The position numbers were made by a program, and so were the translations under genes. The notes below the pieces were generated by a model. It saw only the letters and a list, made by a program, of their open reading frames with translations, had not been told where the DNA came from and did no database searches. This document shows, piece by piece, positions 62,838-64,000 of a stretch of DNA of 64,000 bases (within the stretch, counting starts at the first letter, position 1; the number at the start of each line of letters is the position of its first letter). Origin of the DNA: Ardenticatenaceae bacterium (GTDB taxonomy: Bacteria; Chloroflexota; Anaerolineae; Promineifilales; Promineifilaceae). Location: the NCBI GenBank assembly GCA_020634455.1, contig JACKBQ010000001.1, forward strand, positions 3,100,001 through 3,164,000, in the 5' to 3' direction.

Positions 62838-62840
62838 GGG

Positions 62841-63662
62841 TTAAGGGAGTTCCGGGGTAAGCAGTTGTTCGTTGGGGAGGTTTGGCTCCTCGGCTTCGTC
62901 CAGTTCAGGCACGGCCGTTCCTACTCCTTGCCGCCCGCAATAAATCTGGTAAGCACATTCCCGGCACTGGCTCCAATCGTCGGTGAGCGGCCAACTGTCT
63001 TTGGCAACTGCCTCATCTAGTTGGCGGGCAAATTGCTGCAATTCGGCCCAGTTGGCGGTGTGTTCTGCGGCACTGTAGCCAAGCGTCACGGGCGCATCTG
63101 GCTCTTGCACAAACCAGTAGGTCAGGCGGATTTGCTCTGGCGCGAGCGGCACAGTCTGCGGCCAGAAGGCGCTGCCCCCTTCAGCCAGCAGCGCCAGGTA
63201 GAGGCGGGTTTGCCAGCGGATTTTTAGCGCGTCTGCGGCAATGGGTCGCCCGGTTTTCCAATCGAACACGTGGGCAAAGGGGCGGCTGTCTGCATCTTCA
63301 CCAATGAGTAGCAAATCGAAACGGCCGTACAGTAAATGGTTCCCCAGCGGTACCGTCAGCCCCGTTTCTGGCAAAAAGCGGGCGTTGGGGGGCAGATGCT
63401 GCACCGGATTGTGGGTTTTGAAGGCGTGCCACCATTGTTGGATACGGCCGTCTTCAATCGTCTGTTGAGAAATAGCCAACCCCAAAAAATGACGCTCCAG
63501 CAGTTGGTGAAAATCCTGCCCCTGCTGCAAAACCTGCTCCGTGCGCTCTGGCAGCGGACTCGTGGGCCAGGGCAAGCGGCGCAAATAGCGCAACTGAAAG
63601 CGGCGTTGGCAGGCTAAAAAGCTTGTCAGCTTGTACTGGCTCAGGGTGAGGCGATTTTCCAT
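62841..63662 (-). CDS. PD-(D/E)XK nuclease, Cas4/RecB-like, with four-cysteine cluster site
   Basis: This 273-residue protein has the RecB-like nuclease motifs: His52, GRFDLL (Asp115), FDWKTG (Asp134, Lys136) and QTRLY (Gln151, Tyr155). Cys18 together with Cys233, Cys236 and Cys242 (C-x2-C-x5-C) matches the iron-sulfur site of Cas4 and AddB-type nucleases. No cas1/cas2 or CRISPR array is in the window, so a DNA-repair role is more likely than adaptation. It sits between the methyltransferase and an unidentified gene in one operon. Confidence 0.85.
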   Translation of the reverse strand: MENRLTLSQYKLTSFLACQRRFQLRYLRRLPWPTSPLPERTEQVLQQGQDFHQLLERHFLGLAISQQTIEDGRIQQWWHAFKTHNPVQHLPPNARFLPETGLTVPLGNHLLYGRFDLLLIGEDADSRPFAHVFDWKTGRPIAADALKIRWQTRLYLALLAEGGSAFWPQTVPLAPEQIRLTYWFVQEPDAPVTLGYSAAEHTANWAELQQFARQLDEAVAKDSWPLTDDWSQCRECAYQIYCGRQGVGTAVPELDEAEEPNLPNEQLLTPELP

Positions 63663-63669
63663 GGACTAT

Positions 63670-64000
63670 TTATCGTTCAAATGTTGAAAAGTCGGTGCGG
63701 GGTAAATATTTTTTGGCCGCTTGCACCAAGTCTGCGTAACGGCCGTTTTGCACCATGTGGTCCTGCAAAGCCTGCATCCGCTCCACGCGAATGTAGCTGT
63801 TGGCCGCATAGCCCAAAAGCCCATTTTCATCCAACTGCAACGCCCGACAATCCAAATTCAATTCCTGGCAAAGTTGGGGTACCTCATGCTCTGGCACACC
63901 TTCCAAAAATACAAACAAATTGCCCTTGAGCATATCCACCGTGTCCGGGCGCATGGCAGCGATTTGCTTCACCAGCACATCCAGGCGGCCAGTGCGCTGC
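63670..64000 (-). CDS. Unidentified protein, 5' end outside the window
   Basis: The visible C-terminal part of about 110 residues reads on through the window edge, with a possible GTG at 63978 that is unlikely to be the true start because the frame stays open upstream (RTGRLDVLVKQIAAMRPDTV). It has two short helix-strand segments, VFLEGVPEHEVPQLC and NGLLGYAANSYIRVERMQAL, and ends KKYLPRTDFSTFER. I do not recognise the family. It ends seven bases before the nuclease start, so it is in the same operon. Confidence 0.7.
   Translation of the reverse strand, partial: QRTGRLDVLVKQIAAMRPDTVDMLKGNLFVFLEGVPEHEVPQLCQELNLDCRALQLDENGLLGYAANSYIRVERMQALQDHMVQNGRYADLVQAAKKYLPRTDFSTFER

Larger units (their letters stand above)
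1..64000. repeat. Dispersed palindromic octamer ACGGCCGT, about 105 copies
   Basis: The octamer recurs through nearly the whole window, usually as AACGGCCGTT or a one-base variant of it. I counted about 105 exact copies by eye; about one would be expected by chance in 64 kb. Most are inside genes and occur in all three frames, so proteins are rich in ETAV, NGR and ERP(F/L) tripeptides. Copies are absent from the IS630 element (8381-9611) and from the AT-rich orphan gene at 36892-37623. The behaviour resembles HIP1 of cyanobacteria, but the sequence is different. The count may be off by a few. Confidence 0.9.

Noticed and set aside
62841..63662. Cas4 of a CRISPR adaptation module
   Set aside because: The motifs fit Cas4, but no cas1, cas2 or repeat array occurs here, so a general RecB-like nuclease is the safer call.
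1..64000. tRNA or rRNA genes
   Set aside because: I looked for T-loop and anticodon-stem patterns and for conserved rRNA words and saw none that I could support.

Overview
The window most likely comes from a member of the Chloroflexota (Anaerolineae-like). This is inferred from long cytoplasmic GAF-array sensors of the type common there, Gram-type-independent housekeeping genes, an IS630 element and many short intergenic repeats; no rRNA or tRNA gene is present to prove it. GC content is moderate to high (about 50-60 %), with one AT-rich orphan gene near 37 kb. The most striking sequence-wide property is the palindromic octamer ACGGCCGT. I counted about 105 copies by eye, roughly one per 600 bp, mostly inside genes, where they read as T-A-V, N-G-R or R-P.

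Layout, 1-20 kb: a partial ABC exporter, a DUF6940-like protein, an SLC12-type permease, a MazF-type toxin with a candidate antitoxin, a nucleoside-sugar epimerase-like SDR, and a polytopic membrane protein with a 55-residue partner. An IS630-family element follows. Then come an FAD oxidoreductase divergent from a trans-3-hydroxyproline dehydratase, a streptomycin 6-kinase-like enzyme, a glycosyltransferase, an SH3 membrane protein, TsaC, PrmC, a stand-alone APS kinase and an ATP sulfurylase-APS kinase fusion.

20-40 kb: a surface-polysaccharide region holds a PD40 lipoprotein, two alkaline-phosphatase-superfamily enzymes, a Wzx-type flippase and a glycosyltransferase. A secreted repeat protein and a three-gene glycosyltransferase operon on the opposite strand follow. 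The PAPS-forming enzymes next to it have no sulfate-reduction genes beside them, so a sulfation role is possible (inference). Housekeeping genes come next: peptide deformylase, gatC, gatA, a sugar nucleotidyltransferase, a YciI-like protein, a class I aminotransferase and gatB, the last two separated by the AT-rich orphan.

39.4-61.5 kb: one continuous plus-strand block of about 22 kb encodes six giant sensor proteins. By eye they carry 19 GAF domains, 5 PAS domains, two dCache-like extracellular regions, five copies of an unnamed 'REGW' module and five copies of a truncated-GAF C-terminal tail. Only the last sensor carries a histidine kinase, and it is followed by a single-domain CheY-like receiver. 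In the middle sit a corrinoid-binding protein and an MtaA/UroD-family methyltransferase-like protein whose two zinc-ligand cysteines are missing. This is the best candidate in the window for an undescribed system: a multi-protein sensor array feeding one kinase, possibly reading a corrinoid or methyl-group signal.

61.6-64 kb: a minus-strand operon of a THUMP-like SAM methyltransferase, a Cas4/RecB-like PD-(D/E)XK nuclease with four cysteines, and an unidentified gene that runs off the window.
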